A stretch of 64,000 nt of DNA, from NCBI GenBank assembly GCA_965243335.1, contig OZ251545.1:1054001-1118000 (forward strand), written 5' to 3'. Below are positions 8,304-17,248 of the stretch, piece by piece. Under the pieces are notes generated by a model, which saw only the letters and a program-made list of their open reading frames with translations, was not told the origin of the DNA and ran no database searches. This DNA is from JAJDXW01 sp965243335. Lineage in GTDB: Bacteria > Pseudomonadota > Gammaproteobacteria > HK1. Position 1 is the stretch's first letter, and every line of letters starts with the position of its first letter. Position numbers and translations under genes: made by a program.

Positions 8304-9590
8304 TCAGCGGCCGAGAAGGATGCGGACGAACGCGTTGTCCCGGAGCTGGGTCAACCAGGCGGTGAGCTCCTCGTCGGCCTTGCGCTGATAGATGGCCTGC
8401 CGCGCCCGGGCCCGGCGCACCTCCTCGGTGTTGTCGTGGTCCCGCCGGGCCAGCACCCGCAGGAGGTGCCATCCCCACGAGCTCCGGAAAGGCTCGCTCA
8501 GCGCCCCTTCCTGCATTGTGTCCATGACCGCCTGGACGTCCGGGGTGAGGTCGCCCGGGTTCAGCCATCCGAGGTCCCCGCCGCGCACCGCCGAGGCGGA
8601 GTCGTCGGAGTGGAACCGGGCCAGCTCGCCGAAGTCCTCGCCCTCGACGATGCGCCTGCGAAGCCGCTCCAGCCGCTGCCGGGCGTCGTCGTCGGTCACG
8701 AGCGGCTTGACGGTGACGAGGACGTGGGCGGCGTGGGTCTGGCGGACCACGCTCCGGTCGGCCGGGCGGACGTCGACGAGCTTGACGATGTGAAAGCCGC
8801 TCGGGCTCTCGATGACGCCGCTCGTCTGCCCGGGCCGGAGCCCCGGAACGACCCCCGTGAACAGGGAGGGAAGGGCGTCGGCGGAGCGCCAGCCGAGCAT
8901 CCCGCCTTGGGCCGCCCGTCCGCCGGACGAGTGGCGGCGTGCGAGGTCCGCGAAGGACGCGCCCGCCCGAAGGCGCCCGAGCAGGTCTTCGGCCGTCGCC
9001 CGCGCGGCGGCCGGGTCGTCCGGATCGGCCACGAGGATGTGGGCGAGGAGATACTCGTCGCCCTGCTCGGGCGCCTGATCGGGCCGGGCCAGGAAGCGGT
9101 CGACCTCCGCTTCGCTCACGCGGATCCGGCCGAGGATCTCCCGTCGCCGCAGGTTCTCCACGATGAGATCGTTGCGGATCCGTTCCCGGAAATCCGAGAA
9201 CGGGATGCCGCCCGCCTCGATCGTGCGGCGCAGGTCCGCGACGGCGGCGTCGTGCCTCCGGGCAATGGATTCGATGGCCCGTTCGAGGGCGTCGTCCGAG
9301 ATGCGAAGACCCAGCTCCTCGGCGATGCGGAGCTGGAGCCTCTCGGTGACCAGCTCGTCCAGCGAGCGGCGAACCAGTGCATCGCGGCCGGGAAGATCGG
9401 AGGGGGTCTGTCGAAGGTCGAAGACGAGGTGGCGGAACCTCCGCTCGACCTCGCTCACCAGTATGGCGTCGCCGTTGACTACCGCCGCGACCCGGTCCAG
9501 CTCCGAGGCCGGGGCCGGCGGGGCGGCAAAGACGAGGGCGGCGGCCGCGGCGAGCGCGACGCGCGGCGGACGGAGCGAGCGAGGGTGCAT
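8304..9590 (-). CDS. surA: Periplasmic chaperone / peptidyl-prolyl isomerase SurA
   Basis: 428 aa with an N-terminal signal peptide (ALAAAAALVFAAPPAPASE, about residues 12-30). The SurA N-domain follows (RVAAVVNGDAILVSEVERR), then two parvulin rotamase domains, beginning near EYLLAHILVADP and near QTHAAHVLVTVKP, and a short C-terminal helix. SurA escorts unfolded outer-membrane proteins, including LptD, across the periplasm. It lies downstream of lptD in the same direction (25-bp gap) and directly before rsmA. Confidence 0.94.
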   Translation of the reverse strand: MHPRSLRPPRVALAAAAALVFAAPPAPASELDRVAAVVNGDAILVSEVERRFRHLVFDLRQTPSDLPGRDALVRRSLDELVTERLQLRIAEELGLRISDDALERAIESIARRHDAAVADLRRTIEAGGIPFSDFRERIRNDLIVENLRRREILGRIRVSEAEVDRFLARPDQAPEQGDEYLLAHILVADPDDPAAARATAEDLLGRLRAGASFADLARRHSSGGRAAQGGMLGWRSADALPSLFTGVVPGLRPGQTSGVIESPSGFHIVKLVDVRPADRSVVRQTHAAHVLVTVKPLVTDDDARQRLERLRRRIVEGEDFGELARFHSDDSASAVRGGDLGWLNPGDLTPDVQAVMDTMQEGALSEPFRSSWGWHLLRVLARRDHDNTEEVRRARARQAIYQRKADEELTAWLTQLRDNAFVRILLGR

Positions 9591-9615
9591 GAGGGTGCGG
9601 TCTCCCGGCGGATGG

Positions 9616-11955
9616 TCAGAAGGGGTTCCGGTAGCCCGGAATCGGACGGATCCGGGAACGGTCTTCGCCTTCGCGACCGGCCCCGAACCCGGTCAGGCCC
9701 TTCAGCTCCAGTTGCAGCATGATCGCCCTCTCGTGCTCGGTGCGGCCATCGGCGAGATAGCGCTGCGCGACCACCCGCGCACGCCAGCAGCACGAATCAT
9801 ATTCGAGGCCGGCGTAGATTTCCGTCATCGTGTCCTCTTTCAGTGCGTGGCTCGCGCTGCCGAGGACCCGGAGGTTCCGCCCGAGGTCCCGGTGCGCCGA
9901 GACGCTGACCGCCTCCGTCATCGCGTCGACCGATTCCTGCACCAGGCCGGCGGAGGTCGTCTTCAGGGGGAAACGCCGGTAGCCGAGGTTGACGATCCGC
10001 TCCGGGGACGGGTGGTACCGGAGGTCGAGGGAGATCGCCCGGTACCGGGATCCGCCGCCGCCGGCCTCGATCACGCCGCCGATCGTGAAGGCGCGGCGGG
10101 GCCGGACCCGGGCTGCGCCGATCCAGGTGGACAGGCGCCGGTCGCCGGCGTCCATGCCGGCCGATCCTTCGCAGCCGGCCGCGCCTCGATCGGGGTCCGC
10201 GGTCGTGCAGAGCCGGACGCGGCGGTCCCGGAAGTGCTGCATCCTTCCGAACCTCGCCCCGAACACCTCCTCCCCTCCCCCGTCCAGGAGGCGGCTGTCG
10301 AGGGCCAGGGTCAGCCGGCTCGCGTCGCCGATCCGGTCGGCGCCGCTGAAGCGGTTCTCGCGGAACATGTGGTCGTAGCCGAAGGTGAGGCTTCCCGCGT
10401 CGAAGAGCGGGAGGTGGTCCTGTTCCCGGTACGGCACGCGCAGGTAGAACAGCCGCGGCTCCAGGGTCCGGGTGAAGCGCCGCCCCCGGATCGTCATGGT
10501 CCCGTGATCGAAGTAGAGGCCGCCGTCCACGCTGAACGACGGCGCTACCCGGTCCGGGGAGATCGGAGCGTTCTCGGCGGCGTCCCGCAGCGCGTAGCGG
10601 GTGAAGCGCAGGGTGGCCCGCGGCAGCAGGTAGCCGCGCGGGGTGCGCAACGGAAGAAACGCGGACGGACTGAGGTCGATGCGCGTGCCGGTGGCGACCC
10701 GGTCCGAGCGGTGGTCGAAACGGACCGCCTCGCCGCGAAGATCGACGTTGATCCGCCGATTGTGCTCCGGAGATCGGGTTTCCAGGGCCAGGCGCGGGAC
10801 GGTCCGGTAGGGATCGCTGCGGTGGGGGGCGTCCCTGAGGAGCTGGAATTCCTCGACCTCGGCCCTGAACCTGAAGGGCGCCAGCTTGTACGTGAGCCCG
10901 GCGAAGCGGGTGAGGTGGCTGGTGCTGGTGACCGCGGTTCCCGTCCCGAGGTCCCGCAGGAAGTCGACGTCGGACGCCCGCGCGTACTGCGCCCGGGCGT
11001 CGAGCCTCGGCGTCAGCCGGTGCCGGTGCCGGTACGAAAGGAGGGAGCGGGAGTCGCCCGTCACCCGGTCTTCGGGCAGGGCCTCCACCACGAACGCGCC
11101 CGTGCCCCCCTCGGTGAGGTAGCGGAGCTGTCCTTCCAGCACCGGGCCGCGCCGGCTCGTGAACCGCGCTCCGACGGTGGCGTCGTAGTTCGGTGCGAGG
11201 TTGAGGTAGTAGGGAACCCTCAGGCTCGTTCCGACGTTGTCCGCCGTCTCGTAGGTCGGGACGAGGAACCCCGACTTGCGGTCGCTGCCGAGGGGGAACG
11301 AAATCCACGGGGTATAGAGGACCGGTACGTTGAAGATGCTGAGGCGCGCGTTCCGGGCCGTGCCGACCCCCGCCTCGTGGTCGAGCCGGACCGAGTTTGC
11401 CTTCACCACCCACGCGCTGGAGCCGGGGTCGCAGGTGGTGAACGGTCCACGAGTGGAGACCGTGACCCCGCCTTCGTGTTCGATCCGGTCCGCCTCGCCC
11501 CGGACGTGCGAATCCGGGTGGGTGAACGTCGCATCCTCCATCACCACCCGGCCGGTCTCGAGGTCCACGCGCAGCCGGTCGCCTTCGAGATACACCTCCC
11601 GCTCGCGGACCGTGACCTCGCCGCTCGCCTCCGCGCGGGCGGCCGCCCCGTCGTAGTCCATGCGCCGGGAGGTGATGGTGCGCTCGGGGGTGGTGAGCAC
11701 CACGTCGCCCTCGGCCACCGATATCCCATCCCCCCCCAGGCGCACGGAGTCGGCCTGGAGCGTGGATGCCCGAAGACCGTCGTTCGGGGGCGGCGGCAGG
11801 GTAGAGGGAGCGCAGAGGCCCCACTCGGCCGCCCGCGCGAGATGGGTCGGCGCGAGGGCGAGGGCGCACGTCAGGGCGAGCGCGCGGGCAAGCGCGCCGG
11901 CGGGGGCCGCGGCCGGCCCGCCGGTGCGAAGCCGCCGACTCAGGGCCGCGTCCAT
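9616..11955 (-). CDS. lptD: LPS-assembly outer-membrane protein LptD
   Basis: 779 aa, full length. A signal peptide (ALALTCALALAPTHLARA) is followed by the periplasmic OstA jellyroll domain (LQADSVRLGGDGISVAEGDV ... FTTCDPGSSAWVVKANSV) and a long C-terminal beta barrel rich in alternating aromatic/polar strands. Disulfide cysteines characteristic of LptD are visible: one just after the signal (GLCAPS), one in the N domain, and the paired Cys in YDSCCWRARVV near the end. It forms the LPS export pore with LptE. It heads the lptD-surA-rsmA operon and is divergent from moaB across an AT-rich spacer. Confidence 0.95.
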   Translation of the reverse strand: MDAALSRRLRTGGPAAAPAGALARALALTCALALAPTHLARAAEWGLCAPSTLPPPPNDGLRASTLQADSVRLGGDGISVAEGDVVLTTPERTITSRRMDYDGAAARAEASGEVTVREREVYLEGDRLRVDLETGRVVMEDATFTHPDSHVRGEADRIEHEGGVTVSTRGPFTTCDPGSSAWVVKANSVRLDHEAGVGTARNARLSIFNVPVLYTPWISFPLGSDRKSGFLVPTYETADNVGTSLRVPYYLNLAPNYDATVGARFTSRRGPVLEGQLRYLTEGGTGAFVVEALPEDRVTGDSRSLLSYRHRHRLTPRLDARAQYARASDVDFLRDLGTGTAVTSTSHLTRFAGLTYKLAPFRFRAEVEEFQLLRDAPHRSDPYRTVPRLALETRSPEHNRRINVDLRGEAVRFDHRSDRVATGTRIDLSPSAFLPLRTPRGYLLPRATLRFTRYALRDAAENAPISPDRVAPSFSVDGGLYFDHGTMTIRGRRFTRTLEPRLFYLRVPYREQDHLPLFDAGSLTFGYDHMFRENRFSGADRIGDASRLTLALDSRLLDGGGEEVFGARFGRMQHFRDRRVRLCTTADPDRGAAGCEGSAGMDAGDRRLSTWIGAARVRPRRAFTIGGVIEAGGGGSRYRAISLDLRYHPSPERIVNLGYRRFPLKTTSAGLVQESVDAMTEAVSVSAHRDLGRNLRVLGSASHALKEDTMTEIYAGLEYDSCCWRARVVAQRYLADGRTEHERAIMLQLELKGLTGFGAGREGEDRSRIRPIPGYRNPF

Positions 11956-12253
11956 TCCGGCGCGGGAGCAGCGGGTGGTCCAAGGATGGCTCTTTTTCCG
12001 TGAAGAATAAAAAAAATCAGATAGTTGTACATGGATTTGAACCGAATTCGCTCATCTTCGCCGATCCTCGTCGGAGGATTGGCCCCGGGGCAACGAGTGA
12101 TTCCGGTTCCCGGTCCCGCTACCGGCGATTGCCGGAGGCCGAAGCGGAAGGCCGGGAAGAAATTCGCCCCGGCGGGTGAATTCGGCGTCGCCCGATGCGT
12201 CATTCGACCCGCCCCTCCTCGTGCTAACCTTGCGCCCACCCATCGAGTCCCGG
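11956..12253. promoter_or_regulatory. AT-rich divergent promoter region between lptD and moaB
   Basis: A markedly AT-rich patch at about 11993-12045, with a run of eight A at 12010-12017, contrasts with the surrounding GC-rich DNA and lies between two diverging genes. No convincing -35/-10 pair could be fixed for either direction. A short inverted arm (GAATTCG / CGAATTC type) lies near 12050 and 12180. Confidence 0.4.
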
Positions 12254-12793
12254 ATGCTGCGGATGCCGGAAGCGCCGGAAGCCCGACCCTTCGTCCCCAT
12301 CGAAATCGCGGTGCTCACCGTCTCCGATACCCGGACGGAGGAGACCGACACGTCCGGCCGCCTCCTCGTATCGCGCCTCGAAGCGGACGGCCATCGGCTG
12401 GCGGAGAAGGCTATCGTAACCGACGACGTGTATCGGGTCCGAGCCTGCGTGTCGCGATGGATCGCCGATCCGGGGGTGCGCGCGGTCATCGCGACCGGGG
12501 GCACCGGCCTCACCGGCCGCGACGGTACGCCGGAAGCGGTCCGCCCGTTGCTCGACAAGGTGATCGACGGGTTCGGGGAGCTGTTCCGGGCGGTCTCGTA
12601 CGAGGAGATCGGCACGTCGACGGTCAACTCCCGCGCCCTTGGCGGGGTGGCCAACGGCACCCTCGTCTTCTGCCTTCCCGGCTCGTCGGGCGCGTGCCGG
12701 ACCGCCTGGGACCGGCTGCTTCGCGAGCAGCTCGACCACCGTTTCCGCCCCTGCAACCTCATCGAGCTGCTGCCGCGCCTGACGGAGCGCTGA
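12254..12793 (+). CDS. moaB: Molybdenum cofactor biosynthesis protein MoaB
   Basis: 179 aa from the ATG at 12254 (a second ATG at 12263 is equally possible). It carries the MoaB/MogA fold motifs: IAVLTVSDTRTEETDTSG at the N-terminus, AVIATGGTGLTGRDGTPEAV, and LVFCLPGSSGACRTAWDRLL near the end. The family adenylylates molybdopterin or binds it before molybdenum insertion. Its stop is two bases before the moaE start, so the pair is translationally linked. It is the first gene of the molybdenum cofactor locus. Confidence 0.93.
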   Translation: MLRMPEAPEARPFVPIEIAVLTVSDTRTEETDTSGRLLVSRLEADGHRLAEKAIVTDDVYRVRACVSRWIADPGVRAVIATGGTGLTGRDGTPEAVRPLLDKVIDGFGELFRAVSYEEIGTSTVNSRALGGVANGTLVFCLPGSSGACRTAWDRLLREQLDHRFRPCNLIELLPRLTER

Positions 12794-12795
12794 CG

Positions 12796-13275
12796 GTGGG
12801 GGTAGAGGCGGAAGCGCTGAAGGCGGCGGCGCGCATCCGGGTGCAGGCCGAGCCGTTCGACGCCGGCCGCGAGATCGGGCGGCTGCACGAGGGGGCACCC
12901 GGGGTCGGGGCGGTCGCCTCGTTCGTGGGGGTGGTGCGCAACGAGAACGACGAGCGCCCGGTCGCTTCGATGTTCCTCGAGCACTATCCGGGCATGACGG
13001 AACGCGCGATCGAACGCATCGTCCGGGACGCCCGGTCGCGCTGGCCGCTGCCCGCGGTGACCGTGATCCACCGGGTCGGAACCCTCTCGCCGGGGGATCC
13101 CATCGTCCTCGTCGCTTGCGCGTCGCCGCACCGGGGCGGCGCGTTCCAGGCCTGCGAGTTCATCATGGACTTCCTCAAGACGAAGGCGCCGTTCTGGAAG
13201 AAGGAGGCGACCCCGGACGGCGGGCGCTGGGTCGGGGCGCGCGGCTCCGACCTCGACGCGCTCGGGCGGTGGTGA
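12796..13275 (+). CDS. moaE: Molybdopterin synthase catalytic subunit MoaE
   Basis: 159 aa from a GTG at 12796 directly after the moaB stop. Motifs: GAVASFVGVVRNENDERPVASMFLEHY at the N-terminus, the catalytic-site helix with VTVIHRVGTLSPGDPIVLVA, and HRGGAFQACEFIMDFLKTKAPFWKKE containing the conserved Lys residues. It transfers sulfur from the MoaD thiocarboxylate to precursor Z. Its partner MoaD is not in this window. Confidence 0.94.
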   Translation: MGVEAEALKAAARIRVQAEPFDAGREIGRLHEGAPGVGAVASFVGVVRNENDERPVASMFLEHYPGMTERAIERIVRDARSRWPLPAVTVIHRVGTLSPGDPIVLVACASPHRGGAFQACEFIMDFLKTKAPFWKKEATPDGGRWVGARGSDLDALGRW

Positions 13276-13326
13276 CGGGCGGGGCCGCGCTCTGAACGGA
13301 CCGCGCTTCGAACGGGAGGGAATGCG

Positions 13327-14235
13327 ATGACCCGATACTTCACCGAAGAGAGCTCCGCCGAGACCGTCATCGCCCGGCTCGCGGAGTGCCCGGACCCGCG
13401 GTTCCGGCAGGTCATGGAGTCGGCCGTCCGCCACCTCCACGCCTTCGTGAAGGAGGTGGAGCCGTCCCTGGAGGAGTGGCGGCAGGCGATCGGCTTCCTG
13501 ACCGCCACCGGGCAGAAGTGCGACGACCGGCGCCAGGAGTGGATCCTGCTCTCCGACACCCTCGGCGTCTCCATGCTCCTCGAAACGATCAACCACCGCG
13601 CGCGCGACGGCCGGACGGAGGCCACGGTGCTCGGCCCCTTCCACCTGGACGGGGTCGGCGTGCAGGAGATGGGGTACGACATCTGCCGCGACGGCAAGGG
13701 CGAGCCGTGCCGGGTCTCGGGCCGGGTGATGGACGCGGAAGGTCGGCCCGTCGAGGGGGCGGTGCTCGACGTGTGGCAGACGAACGGCGAGGGCCGCTAC
13801 GACGTGCAGCAGCCCGGCGAGCAGCCGCCGATGAACATGCGCGGCAAGTTCGTGACCGGGGCGGACGGGCGGTACTGGTTCCGCACGACGAAGCCGGTGT
13901 CGTATCCGGTGCCGACCGACGGCCCCGTGGGCCGGATGCTCGACGCGACCGGCCGCCACGCCTGGCGTCCGGCCCATATCCACTTCATCGTGACCGCCGA
14001 CGGGTTCGAGCCGGTGGTGACCCACATCTTCGTCCGCGGCGACCCGTACCTCGACTCCGACGCGGTCTTCGGGGTGAAGGAGTCGCTGATCGTGCCCTTC
14101 GAGCCGGAGGAGGGCGGGGGCGGCGCCGACGGCGGGCCGGGCGGTGGGCGGCCGTGCTGGACGGCGAAGTTCGACTTCACCCTCGCCGCCGCCGATGCGG
14201 ACGCGCCCGCCGCGACGGCCGTGGCCGCCGGATAG
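13327..14235 (+). CDS. Intradiol ring-cleavage dioxygenase (hydroxyquinol/catechol 1,2-dioxygenase type)
   Basis: 302 aa. An N-terminal helical dimerisation domain (about residues 1-100) precedes the beta-sandwich catalytic domain. The four non-haem Fe(III) ligands are all visible: Tyr158 (GEGRYD), Tyr193 (VSYPVPTDGP), His217 and His219 (RPAHIHF). LGPFHLDGVGVQEMG resembles the hydroxyquinol/chlorocatechol branch. The family opens catechols to muconates, a step in aromatic catabolism. A poly-Gly stretch (about 263-275) near the C-terminus looks like a low-complexity insertion. It sits alone between moaE and the convergent fdhD; no ring-hydroxylase or muconate pathway genes are adjacent. Confidence 0.92.
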   Translation: MTRYFTEESSAETVIARLAECPDPRFRQVMESAVRHLHAFVKEVEPSLEEWRQAIGFLTATGQKCDDRRQEWILLSDTLGVSMLLETINHRARDGRTEATVLGPFHLDGVGVQEMGYDICRDGKGEPCRVSGRVMDAEGRPVEGAVLDVWQTNGEGRYDVQQPGEQPPMNMRGKFVTGADGRYWFRTTKPVSYPVPTDGPVGRMLDATGRHAWRPAHIHFIVTADGFEPVVTHIFVRGDPYLDSDAVFGVKESLIVPFEPEEGGGGADGGPGGGRPCWTAKFDFTLAAADADAPAATAVAAG

Positions 14236-14250
14236 CGGCTCCCGCTCCCG

Positions 14251-15216
14251 TCAGCCCCGCCGCGGCTTGCGCGCGGGCAGGGGCGGGGGCGGCGCGTCGA
14301 ACACCACGTTCGAGGCCCCGGCATAGACGAGGAAGTGCCGGGCCTTGGCCCGCGCGATCATCGTCACCCCGGTGATCTCGGCGAGCTCCAGGCCCATGTG
14401 GGTGACCCCCGACCGGGACAGGAGCACCGGGATCCCCATCTGCGTGACCTTCATCACGATCTCGGACGTGAGCCGGCCGGTGGTGTAGAAGATCTTGTCG
14501 CCGCCGCCGATGTCGTCCAGCCACATCCGGCCCGCGATCGCGTCCGCCGCGTTGTGGCGGCCGACGTCCTCGACGAAGTGGAGGATCCGCGCGCCCTCGC
14601 AGAGCGCGCAGCCGTGCACCGCTCCGGCCTGGCGGTAGACCTCGTTCCAGGCGCCGATCTCCCGCAGCAGGTCGTAGACGAGGGATTGCCGCACCTCGAC
14701 CTGGGGGACCTTCGAGTCGTAGATCACGTCGATGGTGCAGCTGAACACGGTCCCCTGGCCGCAGCCGGTGGTCACCGTGCGCCGGGCGAGCTTCTCCTCG
14801 AGGTCCACGATGCCGCGGCCGCTGGCCGTCCGCACGTGGACCGTCTCGAAGTCCCAGTCGACCTCCACCGACTCCACGTCGGAGAGCCGCTCGACGAGCC
14901 GCTGGTTGCGGAGGTAACCGAGGGCGAGCGCCTCGGGGTGGGTGCCGAGGGTCATCAGGGTGACGATCTCGCGGTCGTCGACCTTGAGGGTCAGGGGCGA
15001 CTCGCCCGCGACGTGGGCGGGCCGGGGGCTCCCGTACTCGTCCACGACCGTGATCTCGTGGGTGGGGGCGAGGCCCGCCTCGGTCATGCGGGGGCGCCCG
15101 GGTACCGATGCCGACAATGCCGCCGCCGCCGCTGGCGTCCCCGCCCCCGCCTCCGTGACGGCGAGGGCCGCCGTCGCCGGCGGGGCGGCGGGGCGGGCGG
15201 TCACGTCGGCGGTCAC
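14251..15216 (-). CDS. fdhD: Formate dehydrogenase accessory sulfurtransferase FdhD
   Basis: 321 aa from the GTG at 15216, whose GTGA overlaps the moeA stop, implying translational coupling. Starting at the ATG at 15087 would give 278 aa, closer to the family norm; the extra 43 residues are Ala/Gly/Pro-rich. Motifs: ESPLTLKVDDREIVTLMTLGTHPEALALGYL, the Cys loop TVTTGCGQGTVFS, and RHNAADAIAGRMW. FdhD moves sulfur from IscS to the molybdenum cofactor of formate dehydrogenase. No formate dehydrogenase lies in the window. Confidence 0.93.
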   Translation of the reverse strand: MTADVTARPAAPPATAALAVTEAGAGTPAAAAALSASVPGRPRMTEAGLAPTHEITVVDEYGSPRPAHVAGESPLTLKVDDREIVTLMTLGTHPEALALGYLRNQRLVERLSDVESVEVDWDFETVHVRTASGRGIVDLEEKLARRTVTTGCGQGTVFSCTIDVIYDSKVPQVEVRQSLVYDLLREIGAWNEVYRQAGAVHGCALCEGARILHFVEDVGRHNAADAIAGRMWLDDIGGGDKIFYTTGRLTSEIVMKVTQMGIPVLLSRSGVTHMGLELAEITGVTMIARAKARHFLVYAGASNVVFDAPPPPLPARKPRRG

Positions 15217-16544
15217 GGCCCCGCCCCGGCGACGCCGCCGAACGGCTCGACCTCCACCTCGCTCCCGGGCGCCGCGCCGCCGCTCTCGAGCGGCAGCACG
15301 ATGAAGCAGTTCGCCTCGTGCATGGAGCTGAGGATCCCGGACCCCTGCCCGCCGGTGCTCCGCACCGCGAGGACGCCCGTCTCGTCGTACCCGAGCACCC
15401 CTCGCTGGAACTCCACCCGTCCCGGCCGCTTGCGGAGCCGGGAGGCGCACTTCACCCGGAACCGGATCGGCGCCGCGGCGGGCTCTCCCATCATCCGGCG
15501 CAGGGCCGGCTGGACGAACTGGTAGAAGGTCACCATGACGGAGACCGGGTTGCCGGGGAGCCCGAAGAAGAGCGCGCCGCCCACCTTCCCGAACGCGAGC
15601 GGGCGGCCCGGCTTCATCGCGATCTTCCAGAAGCCGACCTCGCCGGTCCGCTCGAGGGTCTCCTTCACGAAGTCCGCCTCCCCGACCGACACCCCGCCGG
15701 AGGTGATGATCGCGTCGGCTGCCGCGGCGGCCTCGCGGAACGCGCGCTCGACCTCCTCGCGCGTGTCGCGGACCACCCCGAGGTCCAGGACCTCGGCCCC
15801 CAACCCGCGGAGCATGGCGAGGAGGGTGTAGCGGTTGCTGTCGTAGACGCAGCCGTCGGAGAGCGGCTCCCCGAGGGAGCGGAGCTCGTCGCCGGTGGAG
15901 AAGAAGGCGGTCCGCACCCGGCGCCGGACGCTCGCTTCGACCGTCCCGAGGGATGCGAGCACCCCCAGCTCCGCGGGGCCGATCCTCTGTCCCGCGGGCA
16001 GGACTTCCGTCCCGCGGGGAACGTCCTCCCCCGCCTCGCGCACGTTGTCCCCCGTGCGGGGCCGTTGCTCGAAGCGAACGGCCGCGCCGTCCGCTTCGAG
16101 GCGCGCGTTCTCCTGGATGACGACCGCGTCCGCGCCGCGCGGCATCACCGCCCCGGTCATGATGCGCACGCACTCCCCGGGGCCGACCTCGCCGGGGAAG
16201 GGCCGGCCCGCCCAGGCGGTCCCGAGCACGTGAAGCACCGTCGAGCTGCCGCCGCTTCCGTCCCCGCCATCGCGGCGGCCCGCGTCGGCGGCCCGCACCG
16301 CGTACCCGTCCATGGCCGAGTTGTCGTGCGCGGGCACGTCGATGGGGGAGTGGACCGGCTCCGCGAGCACCCGGCCCAGAGTCTCCCGGACCGCGACCCG
16401 CTCGACCCCGGAGACCGGGGCGGCCAGGGCGTGGATGTGTTCGAGCGCCTGCTCCACGAGGAGCGAGGACGGGTCGAAGTCGTCCATGCAGGAGGGATCC
16501 ACGGCGGCGAGGGGGAGGGGATTCGGCATCGGGTCGCGCCTCAC
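15213..16544 (-). CDS. moeA: Molybdopterin molybdenumtransferase MoeA
   Basis: 443 aa from a GTG at 16544 overlapping the mobB stop by four bases (GTGA); an in-frame ATG is at 16529. Motifs of MoeA in order: VPAHDNSAMDGYAVRAAD, MTGAVMPRGADAVV, RRRVRTAFFSTGDEL, ITSGGVSVGEADFVKETL, and AFGKVGGALFFGLPGNPVS. It inserts molybdate into adenylylated molybdopterin. Its 3' end overlaps the fdhD start by four bases. Confidence 0.95.
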   Translation of the reverse strand: MRRDPMPNPLPLAAVDPSCMDDFDPSSLLVEQALEHIHALAAPVSGVERVAVRETLGRVLAEPVHSPIDVPAHDNSAMDGYAVRAADAGRRDGGDGSGGSSTVLHVLGTAWAGRPFPGEVGPGECVRIMTGAVMPRGADAVVIQENARLEADGAAVRFEQRPRTGDNVREAGEDVPRGTEVLPAGQRIGPAELGVLASLGTVEASVRRRVRTAFFSTGDELRSLGEPLSDGCVYDSNRYTLLAMLRGLGAEVLDLGVVRDTREEVERAFREAAAAADAIITSGGVSVGEADFVKETLERTGEVGFWKIAMKPGRPLAFGKVGGALFFGLPGNPVSVMVTFYQFVQPALRRMMGEPAAAPIRFRVKCASRLRKRPGRVEFQRGVLGYDETGVLAVRSTGGQGSGILSSMHEANCFIVLPLESGGAAPGSEVEVEPFGGVAGAGP

Positions 16545-17248
16545 GGGGTCGGGGCCGGGGCTGGAGTGGGAGTCGAGGACCGGGCCGGGGCCGGGGTCAG
16601 GAAGCGTTCGACGATGAAGCGGGCCACGAGGTCCGGGCGGTCGAGGTCGAGGCGGGGAAGACCGTGCGCGCCGCTCGCCGCCGCGGCCCCGGGGGTCGCG
16701 ACCGCCACCACGAAGGGGTCGTCCACGAGCGGAAGCTCCTCCCCGCGGGCGACCGCGATCTTCGGCGTTTCGGAGTGCTTGAAGCCTTCCACGAGCACGA
16801 CGTCCACCTGGCGCAAGTCTAGTCGATCGACCAGTTGGTCCAAGGTCGGCTCGTGCGGCGGGTCGGTCTCGGTGACGAGCGCCCAGCGGCGGCGCGAGCC
16901 GACGAGGGTCTGTACCGCCCCGGCGCGGCGCAGCTCGTAGCTGTCCTTTCCCGGCTGGTCGACGTCGAAGGAGTGGTGCGCGTGCTTGACCGCCGCGACC
17001 CGGACGCCGCCGGCCGCGAGCGCCCGCACGACCCCCGTGACCAGGGTGGTCTTGCCGCTGCCGCTATAGCCCGCGAAGCCGACGACGGGGACCCGGGGCA
17101 GCGCCTCCCCGGCGGCGGCGTCCGGCCCTGCTCCCGCCTCGGAGCCGGAGGCGGCTCCGTCGCCGCGGACCGCCGCGGCCCTCCGCCCCGGCGGATCGGC
17201 CCCTGCGCCGGAGGGGCCGCCCGCGTCTTCGCCCCGGCTGGCCGTCAT
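16541..17248 (-). CDS. mobB: Molybdopterin-guanine dinucleotide biosynthesis protein B
   Basis: 235 aa from the ATG at 17248, overlapping the mobA stop (ATGA). A Gly/Ala-rich extension of about 50 residues precedes the P-loop domain: GYSGSGKTT at about 60-68, VAAVKHAHHSFDVDQPGKDSY, and VDVVLVEGFKHSETPKIAV. MobB is a GTP-binding helper of MobA. The tail (TPAPARSSTPTPAPAPTP) is a low-complexity Pro/Thr repeat. Confidence 0.93.
   Translation of the reverse strand: MTASRGEDAGGPSGAGADPPGRRAAAVRGDGAASGSEAGAGPDAAAGEALPRVPVVGFAGYSGSGKTTLVTGVVRALAAGGVRVAAVKHAHHSFDVDQPGKDSYELRRAGAVQTLVGSRRRWALVTETDPPHEPTLDQLVDRLDLRQVDVVLVEGFKHSETPKIAVARGEELPLVDDPFVVAVATPGAAAASGAHGLPRLDLDRPDLVARFIVERFLTPAPARSSTPTPAPAPTP

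Noticed and set aside
12018..12045. TTCAAATCC on the minus strand, resembling a tRNA T-loop
   Set aside because: The flanking stems do not pair and no acceptor, D or anticodon arm could be drawn.
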